From CAYUYV01 sp050331455 (GTDB taxonomy: Bacteria > Pseudomonadota > Alphaproteobacteria > JAJFIK01): a DNA stretch of 64,000 nt. A model generated the notes under the pieces. It saw only the letters and a program-made list of their open reading frames with translations, was not told where the DNA came from and searched no databases. The stretch spans positions 1-64,000 of the forward strand of contig JBHJGV010000061.1 in assembly GCA_050331455.1 (NCBI GenBank). Reading direction: 5' to 3'. Shown here one piece after another: positions 8,135 through 16,217 of the stretch. The translations under genes and the position numbers were made by a program. Numbering within the stretch: position 1 is the stretch's first letter; each line of letters begins with the position of its first letter.

Positions 8135-9163
8135 TCAGACATCGGGTGCGCGCTCCCGTGCATCGGTCGCCAGCCAGGCCTCGGCCGCATTGCGCCCCAG
8201 CCGGAACAGCGTTTCCACCAATTGCATATTGGGGTTCAGGGCTTGGGAAAACGTACCCAGTGGCATATGGGCCGCGCCGTCGATCTGGCTCAGCCGGTGG
8301 TTCTGGATGCGGGCCAGCAGGGTATCCGGGGCCGGCTTCACCTCCGTCGAGAGCTTCTTGAGGCGGTGATACTGGTCAAGCTCGCCAATCAGACCACGGT
8401 TGAACAACATTTGGGCGCTATCCATGGCCTGGGCGAAGGGGCGGGCGCTCTCCCCACCGATGCCCGTCGGCAGGATGCGGATCAGCAGGGTCTCATCGGC
8501 CGGGCTTTCCTCGATTAAGGAGAGCAGCGGCGGATTGAGGCTCAAGCCCCCGTCCACATAAAGCCGCCCGTTGATTTCGACCGGTCGGTGCAGGAGTGGC
8601 AAACAGGCGGACGCCATCAGCACCGGAAGGGTGATATCCGCATTCCGGAACAGCTCTGCCTGTTCCGTTTTCAAATCGGTTGCCGCGATGACAAGGGGCA
8701 CCGAGGCCGAGTCGCAAAGGGCTGTGATGTCCACATGCCGGTCGACCAGTTGGCGCAAATTGGTCTCGCTGGAGCCGCCGCTGAGGGCCGGATTGAACAG
8801 GGCCGTCATGGCCCGGACCATCCCGCTCTGGCCCATGGGTCCCGATCCGGCGCGGGCGGCATCGCGCCAGAATCCTTCGAGGCGGGCGCGCGCGGCCTCC
8901 GGGCCGCCTCTCACGAGGCCGCTGGCCAGGAGGGTCGCATTCATGGCCCCTGCCGAGGCCCCGCTTGCAGCGGTAATGCGCACATGCCGGCTTTCCAGCA
9001 GCCGGTCCAGAACCCCCCAAGTGAAGGCCCCGAGCGCCCCGCCGCCCTGGAGTGCGACATTCACCCGTCTGCGCCGGGTCGTGGGCCCTTGGCCCGGTTT
9101 GAACCAGCGAAACCCTGGCACCATTTCCACCATGGTCTTGAGAAAGCGGGCCAGTTTGCCCAA
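8135..9163 (-). CDS. Patatin-like phospholipase
   Basis: 342-aa serine hydrolase of the patatin fold. The oxyanion-hole motif is ALQGGGALGAF (around residue 40), the nucleophile elbow is GASAG, and the catalytic Asp is in YVDGGLSLNPPL. The dyad Ser-Asp is therefore intact. No clear signal peptide is seen, so it is probably cytoplasmic or membrane-associated, acting on phospholipids or on short-chain polyhydroxyalkanoate-like esters. The start is uncertain: the frame opens at a TTG (9163) with weak ribosome-binding signal, and an ATG at 9133 is the next choice. It lies 29 bp from the DUF2147 gene on the same strand and may be cotranscribed with it. Confidence 0.88.
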   Translation of the reverse strand: MGKLARFLKTMVEMVPGFRWFKPGQGPTTRRRRVNVALQGGGALGAFTWGVLDRLLESRHVRITAASGASAGAMNATLLASGLVRGGPEAARARLEGFWRDAARAGSGPMGQSGMVRAMTALFNPALSGGSSETNLRQLVDRHVDITALCDSASVPLVIAATDLKTEQAELFRNADITLPVLMASACLPLLHRPVEINGRLYVDGGLSLNPPLLSLIEESPADETLLIRILPTGIGGESARPFAQAMDSAQMLFNRGLIGELDQYHRLKKLSTEVKPAPDTLLARIQNHRLSQIDGAAHMPLGTFSQALNPNMQLVETLFRLGRNAAEAWLATDARERAPDV

Positions 9164-9192
9164 GCCGGCCCCCGGTCATGTCATGGGCGGGA

Positions 9193-9888
9193 TCACTCGA
9201 CGGACCGCCCCGTTTGCGTTTCCGGGGACACTCCGTCCCCGGATTGGGCCCGATCGCTTTTGACCGGGGCACTCTCGTGCGGACGCCAGATCTGGGTCTT
9301 GCACAATAGGAAGATACAGGCTTGCAACTCGACGGCTTCGTCATCGCGGAAGGCGAGCCGGGCCTTGTAGTCCTTGCCGTCGTCGGGATTGTAGATGCGA
9401 CCCCCGACCCATTTATCGGCTTGCTGATCTTTTCGCTCCAGACCCCACAGCACCATCATGCCCATGAGGCGGCGGGACTGGAGATCCGGATCCGGATTTT
9501 TGAGGTCCTTTCGAACGGACCCGTCCGCTTCGGCCAGCCGGCGCAGCCAGACGATCCGGCCGCACAGCTCATTATCTTCGCAAGGATAGAGCTCGATTCT
9601 GGTGTCGGCACCCTCCCGGGCATAAATGCCCATCGAATCCGGCACCGGCGCCAGGGCCAGCCGCTCCTCACGGCTCGGCGTGCCATCGGGAAACTCGGCC
9701 TGGTGTTCGGGGGCCGGTGCCGTCTCGGCCGCGGCGTCGCTTGTCTCGCTCGACTGGGCCCATGCCAACGGGACCCATGCCACAGGACCGGCCAAAACCA
9801 TGGCGACGGCGACCCCCATGAAGAAGGCGCCGAGGCCGAGGCCACGGCCGGGGGCCGCCTGGGCAAAGGATGATCGGGGCAAAGTCAT
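9193..9888 (-). CDS. Exported DUF2147 protein
   Basis: About 231 aa. A hydrophobic stretch (FFMGVAVAMVLAGPVAWVPLAWAQ) after a basic segment is a signal peptide ending in AWA-Q. The mature part carries the DUF2147 signature: GIYAREGADTRIELYPC, ELCGRIVWL, DLKNPDP, VGGRIYNPDDGKDYKARL and a closing CKTQIW. The family is a small periplasmic beta-barrel of unknown function. Start ATG at 9888 gives a normal-length signal peptide; an ATG at 9957 behind GGAAGAGAGG would add 23 residues and remains possible. An acidic, proline-rich linker lies between the signal peptide and the domain. Confidence 0.85.
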   Translation of the reverse strand: MTLPRSSFAQAAPGRGLGLGAFFMGVAVAMVLAGPVAWVPLAWAQSSETSDAAAETAPAPEHQAEFPDGTPSREERLALAPVPDSMGIYAREGADTRIELYPCEDNELCGRIVWLRRLAEADGSVRKDLKNPDPDLQSRRLMGMMVLWGLERKDQQADKWVGGRIYNPDDGKDYKARLAFRDDEAVELQACIFLLCKTQIWRPHESAPVKSDRAQSGDGVSPETQTGRSVE

Positions 9889-10170
9889 GGACTTCCACTC
9901 CGGCTGCCGGCCACGCACCTGCGCGGTCGGCCATGCCTGCACAATGTGATGTGTCATAGCCTCTCTTCCAAAGGGCATCAATGCAGCCATCGGACGACAG
10001 CGCGCAACCGGTGGCGCGGAGCTGCGTTGCGCGCGCATATTGACCTCAAGATTGGGGCACTGCGGCGTCGCTTGCGGGTGTTTTTTCCGGCATGGTGCCC
10101 TTCATGTAAGCATGGCCCGGCCCCTGCAGGGACCCCATCGCTCGAAGGGGCCGCCCCAATCGCGCGGCAG

Positions 10171-10202
10171 CCGGATTGAGTTGGAGCCGGATCGAGTTGG
10201 AG
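10171..10202 (+). repeat. Two tandem copies of a 16-bp unit
   Basis: CCGGATTGAGTTGGAG (10171-10186) is followed at once by CCGGATCGAGTTGGAG (10187-10202), one mismatch. Each copy ends in GGAG, and the second lies 11 nt before the heme-oxygenase-like start codon. It duplicates a ribosome-binding-like element in the leader. Function, if any, is unknown. Confidence 0.8.
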
Positions 10203-10213
10203 ATCGACGCACC

Positions 10214-10900
10214 ATGGTGACACTGCATACGCCGCCCGCGGACGCGTCCGCGGGTGCGACCGACCCGGCGACGCTGCCCCCTGTCCCCGAAATCGAGACC
10301 ACGCCAGGGGCCGCCCTTGAGCGGATGCGTCTCGAGGCCATGGGGGAGCGGACGGCCCTCGAAGCCGCACCGCGGATGCTGGCCTTGCTTGGGCCCAGTC
10401 TCGATCTGGAGGCCTATTGGGAAATCCTGGCGCGGTTTTACGGCTTTTATCGCGGTATGGAGCCATGGCTCGCCCAGGCTGTCGAAGAGTGTGCCGTACC
10501 GCTGTCCATGGGCAAGCGCTGGCGCTCTCCGGTCATCGAGCAGGACCTGTTGGCCCTGGGCACGGCCCATGACGGGGTGGTCAACCTGCCCGTCTGTCCG
10601 GCCCCGCCCATTCCGCCGACCCTGCCGGATGGTCTCGGCATGCTTTATGTCTTCGAGATCCTCGCGCGGTCCATGCCCGTGGTCGGGCGCCATCTGGCGC
10701 GCACGCTCCGGGTCCAGGCCACGGGCGGCGCAGCCTATTTTGCCGGATACGGACCGGAAAGCGTGCGCCTGTGGCGGATTTATGGGGATGTGGCGCAAAA
10801 GGCCCTGACCCAGGATGCAGACCAGAAAAGCGCAGTCCTCTCGGCACGGAACACCTATCTGGCCCTGGAGCGCTGGCTCTCGTTGCGCAACCCGCGCTAA
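10214..10900 (+). CDS. Heme oxygenase-like protein lacking the proximal histidine
   Basis: 228-aa all-helical protein resembling bacteriophytochrome-associated heme oxygenases (BphO/HmuO). Similar segments are RFYGFYRGMEPWL, LGMLYVFEILARSMPVVGRHLARTLR, and GAAYFAGYGPESVRLW followed by a C-terminal LERWLS. In active heme oxygenases the first helix holds the heme-ligating His (pattern LRxxTxxxHxxLE). Here the aligned segment reads LRLEAMGERTALE, placing Arg at the ligand position, with no His nearby. The protein may therefore be a non-catalytic heme or tetrapyrrole binder, or use another ligand. No bacteriophytochrome is in the window. Start ATG at 10214 follows a duplicated GGAG element with long spacing (11 nt). 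Confidence 0.75.
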   Translation: MVTLHTPPADASAGATDPATLPPVPEIETTPGAALERMRLEAMGERTALEAAPRMLALLGPSLDLEAYWEILARFYGFYRGMEPWLAQAVEECAVPLSMGKRWRSPVIEQDLLALGTAHDGVVNLPVCPAPPIPPTLPDGLGMLYVFEILARSMPVVGRHLARTLRVQATGGAAYFAGYGPESVRLWRIYGDVAQKALTQDADQKSAVLSARNTYLALERWLSLRNPR

Positions 10901-10938
10901 CCCTCCGCCGAAACCCGACGTGCCCGCGCACCGCAGTG

Positions 10939-11409
10939 TCAGTCCCTGGCCCACCAGTGGGTGCGGGGCCGGCGCCCGGCCAGTTCCTCCAGGCGGTACC
11001 GGATACCCTTGGGAATGCCGTCCGGCAGGGCGTCCAGCGGGAAAAAGGCCGTCTCGGCAATCTCAAAACTCTTTTTGGGCACCCGGTGCCACTGGCGGGC
11101 CAGATAGACGGCAATATGATCCGTGTAACGCGGTCCGATATTGGTATAGACGCCCCAAAGGTCCAGGGGACCGTCGATCACCACGCCGGTTTCTTCCCAG
11201 GTTTCGCGGATGGCACCATCGGGCAGGCATTCGCGCCGGTTCACGCCGCCTCCGGGCAGATGCCAGCCGTTCCGGTAGGTCTGGCGGACCATGAGCACGC
11301 GATCCTCAGCGTCCACGACGAGGCATGCCACACCGACCCGCGCCGGTTTGATCAGTGTCAGGATCGGATAGGTCAGGGTCTCCCAGACCATCACGACTAT
11401 GCGGAGCAT
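10939..11409 (-). CDS. Nudix hydrolase
   Basis: 156-aa Nudix-fold pyrophosphohydrolase. The full Nudix box GX5EX7REUXEEXGU is visible as GGGVNRRECLPDGAIRETWEETGV at about residues 55-78, giving the metal-binding glutamates. Such enzymes cleave nucleoside diphosphates linked to another moiety; the substrate cannot be told from sequence. The N-terminus (WETLTYPILTLIKPARVGVACLVVD) has a hydrophobic lead resembling other alphaproteobacterial members. Start ATG at 11409 follows GAGGG closely. It is convergent with the heme-oxygenase-like gene and divergent from an unrecognised gene. Confidence 0.92.
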   Translation of the reverse strand: MLRIVVMVWETLTYPILTLIKPARVGVACLVVDAEDRVLMVRQTYRNGWHLPGGGVNRRECLPDGAIRETWEETGVVIDGPLDLWGVYTNIGPRYTDHIAVYLARQWHRVPKKSFEIAETAFFPLDALPDGIPKGIRYRLEELAGRRPRTHWWARD

Positions 11410-11521
11410 TGGACCCTCTTCGACTGCGGGCGGTGGTCCCGCGGGCTCTTAACGAAGTATCAGCATACGACCGCTAGTTTCAGCGGACGGGAAGTCATTT
11501 GTTCAGCCGGATTATCACCCC

Positions 11522-12121
11522 ATGGCCAAGACCGCATCGAACGCTGCGTCCTCCACAAACCGCATGCCGACTTCGGGAGGGCTCGCAGGTCGCCTTCTCC
11601 GGGGGCTTCAGCGGACGGCCGACGGCTCAGGCGGTCTTGCCGAGGCCAGCGCCCTGGCGAAGGTCGCCGAGACCGCCACGGCCCTCCAACTGCTCCGGGT
11701 ATCGGTCGAAACCATGGCGGAAATCTGCGCCGATGCGAATCGGGCCTGCGACCGGGCCATCCATGCGGCCGACGATACCGAACGGGAGACCCCGGTCCGG
11801 CGCGTGGCGGAACGGGTGCGCGATCTGACCGCCGCGGGCGCCAAAGCCGTGATGCCCGGCCATCCTTCCCTCGTCGAAGGGGCCTGGATGCTGCGGATTC
11901 CCCTGCCCGGCGATGATGCCATGACGGTGCGCATTCCAGGTCTGCGGTCCGTTCCGGCCCTCGACGCCGTCCTCAAGGACACTCACGGCTCCGAGCGAAG
12001 CCGTCTGGATGCGCTCCAGACCGGTTTGTCGGAAGTGCGCGTCGAAATCCGCGACACTCGAATTGCCATTCTTGGCATTCTCGATCACCTCAACGACAGC
12101 CTCGACCCCGCTGCCATGTGA
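11522..12121 (+). CDS. Unrecognised hypothetical protein
   Basis: 199-aa protein that I do not recognise. It has no signal peptide or membrane segment. The N-terminal 40 residues are low-complexity and Ser/Gly-rich. A helical stretch (LAKVAETATALQLLRVSVETMAEICADANRACDRAI) follows, then a region with WMLRIPLPGDDAMTVRIPG, and a C-terminal helix (SRLDALQTGLSEVRVEIRDTR) with heptad-like spacing, so oligomerisation is plausible. Start ATG 11522 has only a weak GCCGG upstream. Codon use matches neighbours, and the frame runs opposite to the DUF1045 gene, ending 4 bp from it. Confidence 0.6.
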   Translation: MAKTASNAASSTNRMPTSGGLAGRLLRGLQRTADGSGGLAEASALAKVAETATALQLLRVSVETMAEICADANRACDRAIHAADDTERETPVRRVAERVRDLTAAGAKAVMPGHPSLVEGAWMLRIPLPGDDAMTVRIPGLRSVPALDAVLKDTHGSERSRLDALQTGLSEVRVEIRDTRIAILGILDHLNDSLDPAAM

Positions 12122-12125
12122 CGCG

Positions 12126-12827
12126 TTAGGCCAGCGGTGCCCGGTGCGCCACCGTAAAGGGCGCGTCCCGGTCGCGCTGGTGGAACAGACATAGGGCGTC
12201 TACGGACAGGCCCGTCGTTCCGAACACGGATGCAACCGGTTCCAGCATCTCATGGACTGCGGCAATTTCCTCGGGATCGCTCAAGCGCTCGCTCAGCGTC
12301 ATGTGGAACAGGAAATCCTCGAACACATGGGGATAGCCCCAGGCATCAAGCTGTGCCCGCTGGCGGTCGGTCAGTCTTTCGGGTTGGCGCCGGGCCCGGT
12401 CGGCCTCTGTCATGGGCGCGCGGAAGCGATCGAAATCCCGAACGCAGGCCGCCGCAAGGGCATCCATGTCCGCACACGGCGCACTGAGAATGAATGCGGT
12501 AAACCCGTGCAGGGATGCAAGCTCCAGCGCCGGCGCCTCGAAGGCTTTGGTGCGGGCCGCGAACGCGTCCAGGGCTTCGATCAATTCGGCCCGGCTGGAG
12601 CCCGGCGCCAGCGCAAAAGGGGCCTTCAGGGTGGCATGGAAGCCGTAGTGGCGGGGGCTGCGGGTGATCTCGTCCAGCCGATAGCCCTGGAGGGGCGCCT
12701 CGTCGTCGAGATCGTCCCGCGGCACTGCTTCACCGGAAAAAGCATCCCGGCCGAGCCAGGCTGCACCGAACTGGCCGAGATCGCTGTCCGGCGCCGGTGC
12801 GAAATAAAGGGCGTAACGCTCCATCAT
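12126..12827 (-). CDS. DUF1045 phosphonate-metabolism protein (2H phosphoesterase fold)
   Basis: 233-aa protein of the DUF1045 family. The two H-x-T motifs of 2H phosphoesterases are present: HYGFHATLKAPF and FHMTLSERL. It begins RYALYFAPAPDS, the family's typical N-terminus. In C-P lyase clusters such proteins are thought to act on a cyclic phosphate intermediate in the ribose-phosphate branch; that role is inferred from family and linkage. Start ATG 12827 follows GAGGA; the adjacent ATG at 12824 is equivalent. It lies 34 bp downstream of phnM on the same strand, consistent with one operon. Confidence 0.88.
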   Translation of the reverse strand: MMERYALYFAPAPDSDLGQFGAAWLGRDAFSGEAVPRDDLDDEAPLQGYRLDEITRSPRHYGFHATLKAPFALAPGSSRAELIEALDAFAARTKAFEAPALELASLHGFTAFILSAPCADMDALAAACVRDFDRFRAPMTEADRARRQPERLTDRQRAQLDAWGYPHVFEDFLFHMTLSERLSDPEEIAAVHEMLEPVASVFGTTGLSVDALCLFHQRDRDAPFTVAHRAPLA

Positions 12828-12861
12828 CTCTCTTCCTCTTGCGGTCCCCTGCCGTCTGGGA

Positions 12862-14004
12862 TCAGGCGACCCGCCGACCGGACCGCCATGTCTCGCGCAC
12901 GACCGGGCCGTCCGCCCCCAGACGAACCCTCACAAAATCCGCCCTCAAACCCGGCACCAGGGCGCCGCGATCCGTGAGGCCGGCCATGCGGGCCGGGTTT
13001 TGCGTGACCAAAGCGACCGCCTTGGGCAGGGACCAACCGCAGCTCTCCACAATCCGGAACGGGGCGCTGATCAGGCTCAACGGCACATAGTCGGAGGACA
13101 GCGCGTCCAGGAGATCAAGCTCGGCGAGCCGCGCAGCGGCCACATTGCCCGAGGCCGAGCCGCCTCGGATCACGTTCGGTGCCCCCATGATCGTCGCCAT
13201 GCCGCCGGTCCGGGCCGCTTGGGCCGCAATTTCCGTGGTCGGAAACTCCGAAATGCTTAAGCCCAGCTCCAGGGCCTCCTCGATATGGCGCTCGCTGGCG
13301 TCGTCATGGCTCGCGACCATGATCCCTCGCTCGGCGCAGGCCCGGGCGATGCGGCTTCGGTTCGGCACCGCATGGGCGGCCTGGAGCCCCTTTTCATAGC
13401 GCAGGCGTTCGTCGAAGGCGTCCCGGGTTTCCCCGAAATGGGTCAGCGCATACTCCCGCAGGCGTTCAAGATCCGCAAACTGACGATCGCCGGGCGTGTG
13501 ATCCATCAGAGAGACCAGCTTGACGCCTTGATACCCCACATAGCGCTCGAACAGGTCGACGACGTCGGGTTTGGGAATTTCGCAGCGCAAATGGATGAAG
13601 TGGTCGGCGCGCAGGGAATCCGCCGCCCGCTGGGCCGAGACCACCGTCATGGCGTCGTCGAGATAATCGAGGCGCTCCTCCCGCCCGTCCCGCTCACCCA
13701 GCGCCACAGCGTCGAACACGGTGGTGATGCCGGAGGTCGCCACCTGGGCGTCATGGGCGCACAGGGCGCTGAAGCTGGGCCAGAACACGCCAGGACGGGG
13801 CATGAGATGCTTTTCGAGATTGTCCGTGTGCAGCTCCACGAGACCCGGAAGCAGCAGGTCCCCCTCCAGATCCACATGACCCGGCCCGCCATCGTCCACC
13901 GCCGAGATGGCCGTGCCCTGCACCGCGAGGCGCCCGCCGTCGACGACCGTGTCGGGCAGGACCAGCCGTGCGTTGAACAGAATGGTCTCGCGCGCTGACG
14001 CCAC
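12862..14004 (-). CDS. phnM: PhnM, ribose 1-methylphosphonate 5-triphosphate diphosphatase
   Basis: 380-aa amidohydrolase-superfamily enzyme of the C-P lyase pathway. It removes pyrophosphate from alpha-D-ribose 1-methylphosphonate 5-triphosphate before C-P bond cleavage. The family's metal-binding signature GLVELHTDNLEKHL is at about residues 54-67, followed by the characteristic MPRPGVFWPSFSA; later HIRCE-like (HLRCEI), MDHTPGDRQF and SHDDA supply further ligands. Start is GTG at 14004, 5 nt after a GGAGAGG run; no ATG fits as well. It is divergent from phnF across a 377-bp region. The C-P lyase core (phnGHIJKL) is not in the window and must lie elsewhere if the pathway is complete. Confidence 0.95.
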   Translation of the reverse strand: MASARETILFNARLVLPDTVVDGGRLAVQGTAISAVDDGGPGHVDLEGDLLLPGLVELHTDNLEKHLMPRPGVFWPSFSALCAHDAQVATSGITTVFDAVALGERDGREERLDYLDDAMTVVSAQRAADSLRADHFIHLRCEIPKPDVVDLFERYVGYQGVKLVSLMDHTPGDRQFADLERLREYALTHFGETRDAFDERLRYEKGLQAAHAVPNRSRIARACAERGIMVASHDDASERHIEEALELGLSISEFPTTEIAAQAARTGGMATIMGAPNVIRGGSASGNVAAARLAELDLLDALSSDYVPLSLISAPFRIVESCGWSLPKAVALVTQNPARMAGLTDRGALVPGLRADFVRVRLGADGPVVRETWRSGRRVA

Positions 14005-14203
14005 GGCGCCTCTCCTTCATGTCTGACGGATGGACGGGCTTGGCCGGTTGAGGCACGCCGAGGATGGGCGCCCGAACCCGGCGGGGTGAGCGACTGAGGT
14101 CATCCGCACTCTATCGGGATCGTTCCGCCTGTCGACTCCAAGCGCGGGCCGGGCGTGACACAAGACATTGGTCCGGCTTCGAAAAGGAAAACATCCTCAA
14201 CCA

Positions 14204-14231
14204 TTGACGGATTGGTACGATGATGTAGACT
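14204..14231 (+). promoter_or_regulatory. Sigma-70-type promoter for phnF
   Basis: TTGACG (14204-14209) and TAGACT (14226-14231) separated by 16 bp. It is the best housekeeping-type hexamer pair in the divergent region and reads toward phnF, giving a leader of about 140 nt. Confidence 0.5.
14223..14230. promoter_or_regulatory. HutC/PhnF-type operator half-match
   Basis: ATGTAGAC differs by one base from the HutC-subfamily GntR operator core GTxTAxAC. It overlaps the -10 element of the phnF promoter, so a bound PhnF would block transcription. The match is short and could be chance, but the position is what autoregulation predicts. Confidence 0.35.
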
Positions 14232-14381
14232 AGTGATCAAATGTAAGGAGACAGCTTGCGCCGGTCTGGCCCGATCCCACGGGTTTTACCCAGCCACAAG
14301 GGTTCGACGGCGTCTAAGCCCTAAAGATGCGCCGCGGACGACATCGCTTCAGATGTGTGCCGCGGCAGGAGGTGAAAGACA

Positions 14382-15125
14382 ATGGAACGGACAACCGGCA
14401 TCGCCCTCTGGCGTCAGATTGCCCAGGCGATCGAAAGTGAAATCTCCAGCGGCGTCTTTGCGCCGGGATCCCGCCTGCCCACGGAAGCCCAGCTTGCCGA
14501 ACGATTTTCGGTGAACCGGCACACCCTGCGCCGGGCCATGTCTTCGCTCCAGGATCGGGGCTTGATCCGGGTGGAGCAAGGGCGCGGCACCTTCGTCCAG
14601 GACGATGTGATCGATTATCTCGTGGGACGCAGAACCCGCTTCAGCGACAATGTCCGCCGTCTGGGCCGGGTGCCGGGCGGGCGCATGGTTCGCGGCGAGC
14701 ATATGCCGGCCGATGGCCGGGTCGCCCAGGGTCTGGGCCTGCGGCCGGGTCAGCTCGTCATTCTGGTGGAGCTGATCCACGCGGTGGATAATCGGCCGCT
14801 GACAATCACGGCCCATTTTTTCCCGGCCAGCCGGTTTGAGGGCATCGTGGATGCCTATCGCGAGGCCAATTCGATCACGCTGGCGTTGCGGAAATTCGGC
14901 ATCGACGACTATTTCCGGAAGCAAACCCGGGTGTCCGCCCGCCTGCCGACGGTGAACGATGCGCGCCATCTCAACATGCCTCGCACCCAGCCTATTGTCG
15001 TAGCCGAGAGCATCAATGTGGATACGGATGGGCGGCCCATCGAATTCGCCATCGCCCGCTGCGCCGGCCAGCGCATGCAATTCGTCTTCGAGCCGGGTGA
15101 GAAAGCTTCCGCCGCCCCCTTGTGA
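14382..15125 (+). CDS. phnF: PhnF, GntR/HutC-family phosphonate regulator
   Basis: 247-aa transcription factor. The N-terminal winged helix (residues 1-75) includes SRLPTEAQLAERFSVNRHTLRRAMSSLQDRGLIRVEQGRGTFV, the classic GntR helix-turn-helix. The remainder is a UTRA effector domain of the HutC type (ITAHFFPASRFEGIVDAYRE...). PhnF proteins repress phosphonate genes and sit beside phnM or phnG. A perfect Shine-Dalgarno (AGGAGGTG) precedes the ATG. A hairpin with a short T-run follows at 15170-15203. Divergence from phnM and an operator-like site over its own -10 suggest control of both directions from the shared region. Confidence 0.92.
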   Translation: MERTTGIALWRQIAQAIESEISSGVFAPGSRLPTEAQLAERFSVNRHTLRRAMSSLQDRGLIRVEQGRGTFVQDDVIDYLVGRRTRFSDNVRRLGRVPGGRMVRGEHMPADGRVAQGLGLRPGQLVILVELIHAVDNRPLTITAHFFPASRFEGIVDAYREANSITLALRKFGIDDYFRKQTRVSARLPTVNDARHLNMPRTQPIVVAESINVDTDGRPIEFAIARCAGQRMQFVFEPGEKASAAPL

Positions 15126-15169
15126 TGGCGGAGCGAAGGCTGAAGGGCAGAAAAAGCGAAACCGCGCGT

Positions 15170-15203
15170 GAGAGGCTGGGAATGGATCGTTCCCGGCCTC
15201 TTT
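15170..15203 (+). terminator. Probable intrinsic terminator after phnF
   Basis: An 11-bp stem (15172-15182 with 15190-15200, one G-U pair) and a 7-nt loop, followed by TTTCGTT. The T-run is short, so efficiency is uncertain. Confidence 0.55.
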
Positions 15204-15368
15204 CGTTGAAAACCAGGACATGGGGTGTTTTCCGCCAGCATCCTTGATGTGATCACGGATGCGCTGGAACCCGTTCCGGCACACCGCTAACCTGCCAGCG
15301 GGGGGACGGGGCGCGACACGTCACCGGGCACGGGAAACCTCCCCGCCTGGAGCAATAGGAGACGGAAC

Positions 15369-16106
15369 ATGCGGACCATGGCGCAGTTTGGGGACACGAC
15401 CCTTCGGCACCTGACAATGGGCCTTGCGGTGGCCGGCGGGCTTGCGATCGCGGGCCACGCGGCGCGGGCGGAAGAGGCCGTTGCAGCGAAAGAAACGGCC
15501 GGCGAAGCGGAAGCCGAAGCGGCCCAGATTTCCCGTCCCTTGCCCAAGGGCTTCACCCATGTTTCCGAGGAGATGCGGGAGGGCCTTGAGCCTGTTGAAA
15601 AGGCGGATTTCGACATCCTGCAGGTGCGTCCGGGCACGGATTTCAGCACCTATAGGCGGGTTTATCTGGAGCCCCTCGCCTATGACCTTTTCGATCCGCG
15701 TATCCAGGAAGGCGTGACCGAGCAGGACCGCTCTTTCCTGGAGCGGACCCTGGTGCGCCAATATGAGCGCCGCATGGGCGGCGTGGTCGATGTGGTCGAC
15801 ACGATCGAAGAAGGCACGCTCGTGCTCAATCTGACCGTGACGGATGTGCGCCCGAACCGCGACATCCTGGGCAGCTTTCCGTTGCAGCGCGGCGGCCGCG
15901 CGATCAACCAGCAATCCGTCGGGATCGGCGGCATCGCGATCGAGGGCGTCTTCTCCGATGGCGAGACCGGCGCCATCGTGGCGGCGACCAAGGACCGCTA
16001 TGAGGGATTCCCCCTTCAGGCCAACCCGAACCTCTTCACCCGGTACGGCGACGCCCGGGACGGCATGCGCATCTATTTCCGCAAAGTGGCGGACCTGTTG
16101 AAGTGA
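15369..16106 (+). CDS. Exported DUF3313-like protein
   Basis: 245 aa. A signal peptide (LTMGLAVAGGLAIAGHAARA, about residues 15-35) is followed by an Ala/Glu-rich linker. The folded part resembles DUF3313: FSTYRRVYLEPLAYDLF, FLERTLVRQYERR, GTLVLNLTVTDVRPN, and IEGVFSDGETGAIVAATKDRYEG. DUF3313 members are usually lipoproteins of unknown function, but no lipobox Cys is visible here, so it is probably a soluble periplasmic protein. Start: ATG 15369 after GGAGACGGAAC. A strong terminator follows at 16115-16142, so it is likely monocistronic and separated from uvrB. Confidence 0.6.
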   Translation: MRTMAQFGDTTLRHLTMGLAVAGGLAIAGHAARAEEAVAAKETAGEAEAEAAQISRPLPKGFTHVSEEMREGLEPVEKADFDILQVRPGTDFSTYRRVYLEPLAYDLFDPRIQEGVTEQDRSFLERTLVRQYERRMGGVVDVVDTIEEGTLVLNLTVTDVRPNRDILGSFPLQRGGRAINQQSVGIGGIAIEGVFSDGETGAIVAATKDRYEGFPLQANPNLFTRYGDARDGMRIYFRKVADLLK

Positions 16107-16114
16107 GCAGGAGG

Positions 16115-16142
16115 GGGCGGGTCCCGGTCCCGCCCTTTTTTT
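16115..16142 (+). terminator. Intrinsic terminator after the DUF3313-like gene
   Basis: GGGCGGG (16115-16121) pairs with CCCGCCC (16129-16135) around a 7-nt loop, followed by seven T residues. It ends transcription 75 bp before uvrB. Confidence 0.85.
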
Positions 16143-16217
16143 GCAGCGGCAAAGGGCCATGTCCTTCCCATCCGAGCGGACTGGCCATCCCGGTCAAAGC
16201 GCGCCATATACGGTGTC

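Larger units (their letters stand above)
14005..14381. other. Divergent phnM-phnF control region
   Basis: 377 bp separating two divergent phosphonate genes. It holds the phnF promoter and an operator-like element (listed separately), and a perfect AGGAGGTG ribosome binding site at 14367-14374, 7 nt before the phnF ATG. No small gene is supported. A -35/-10 pair for phnM on the minus strand could not be assigned with confidence. Confidence 0.6.

Noticed and set aside
16107..16217. LexA (SOS) box upstream of uvrB
   Set aside because: No GTTC-N7-GTTC or GAAC-N7-GAAC pair is present in the gap.
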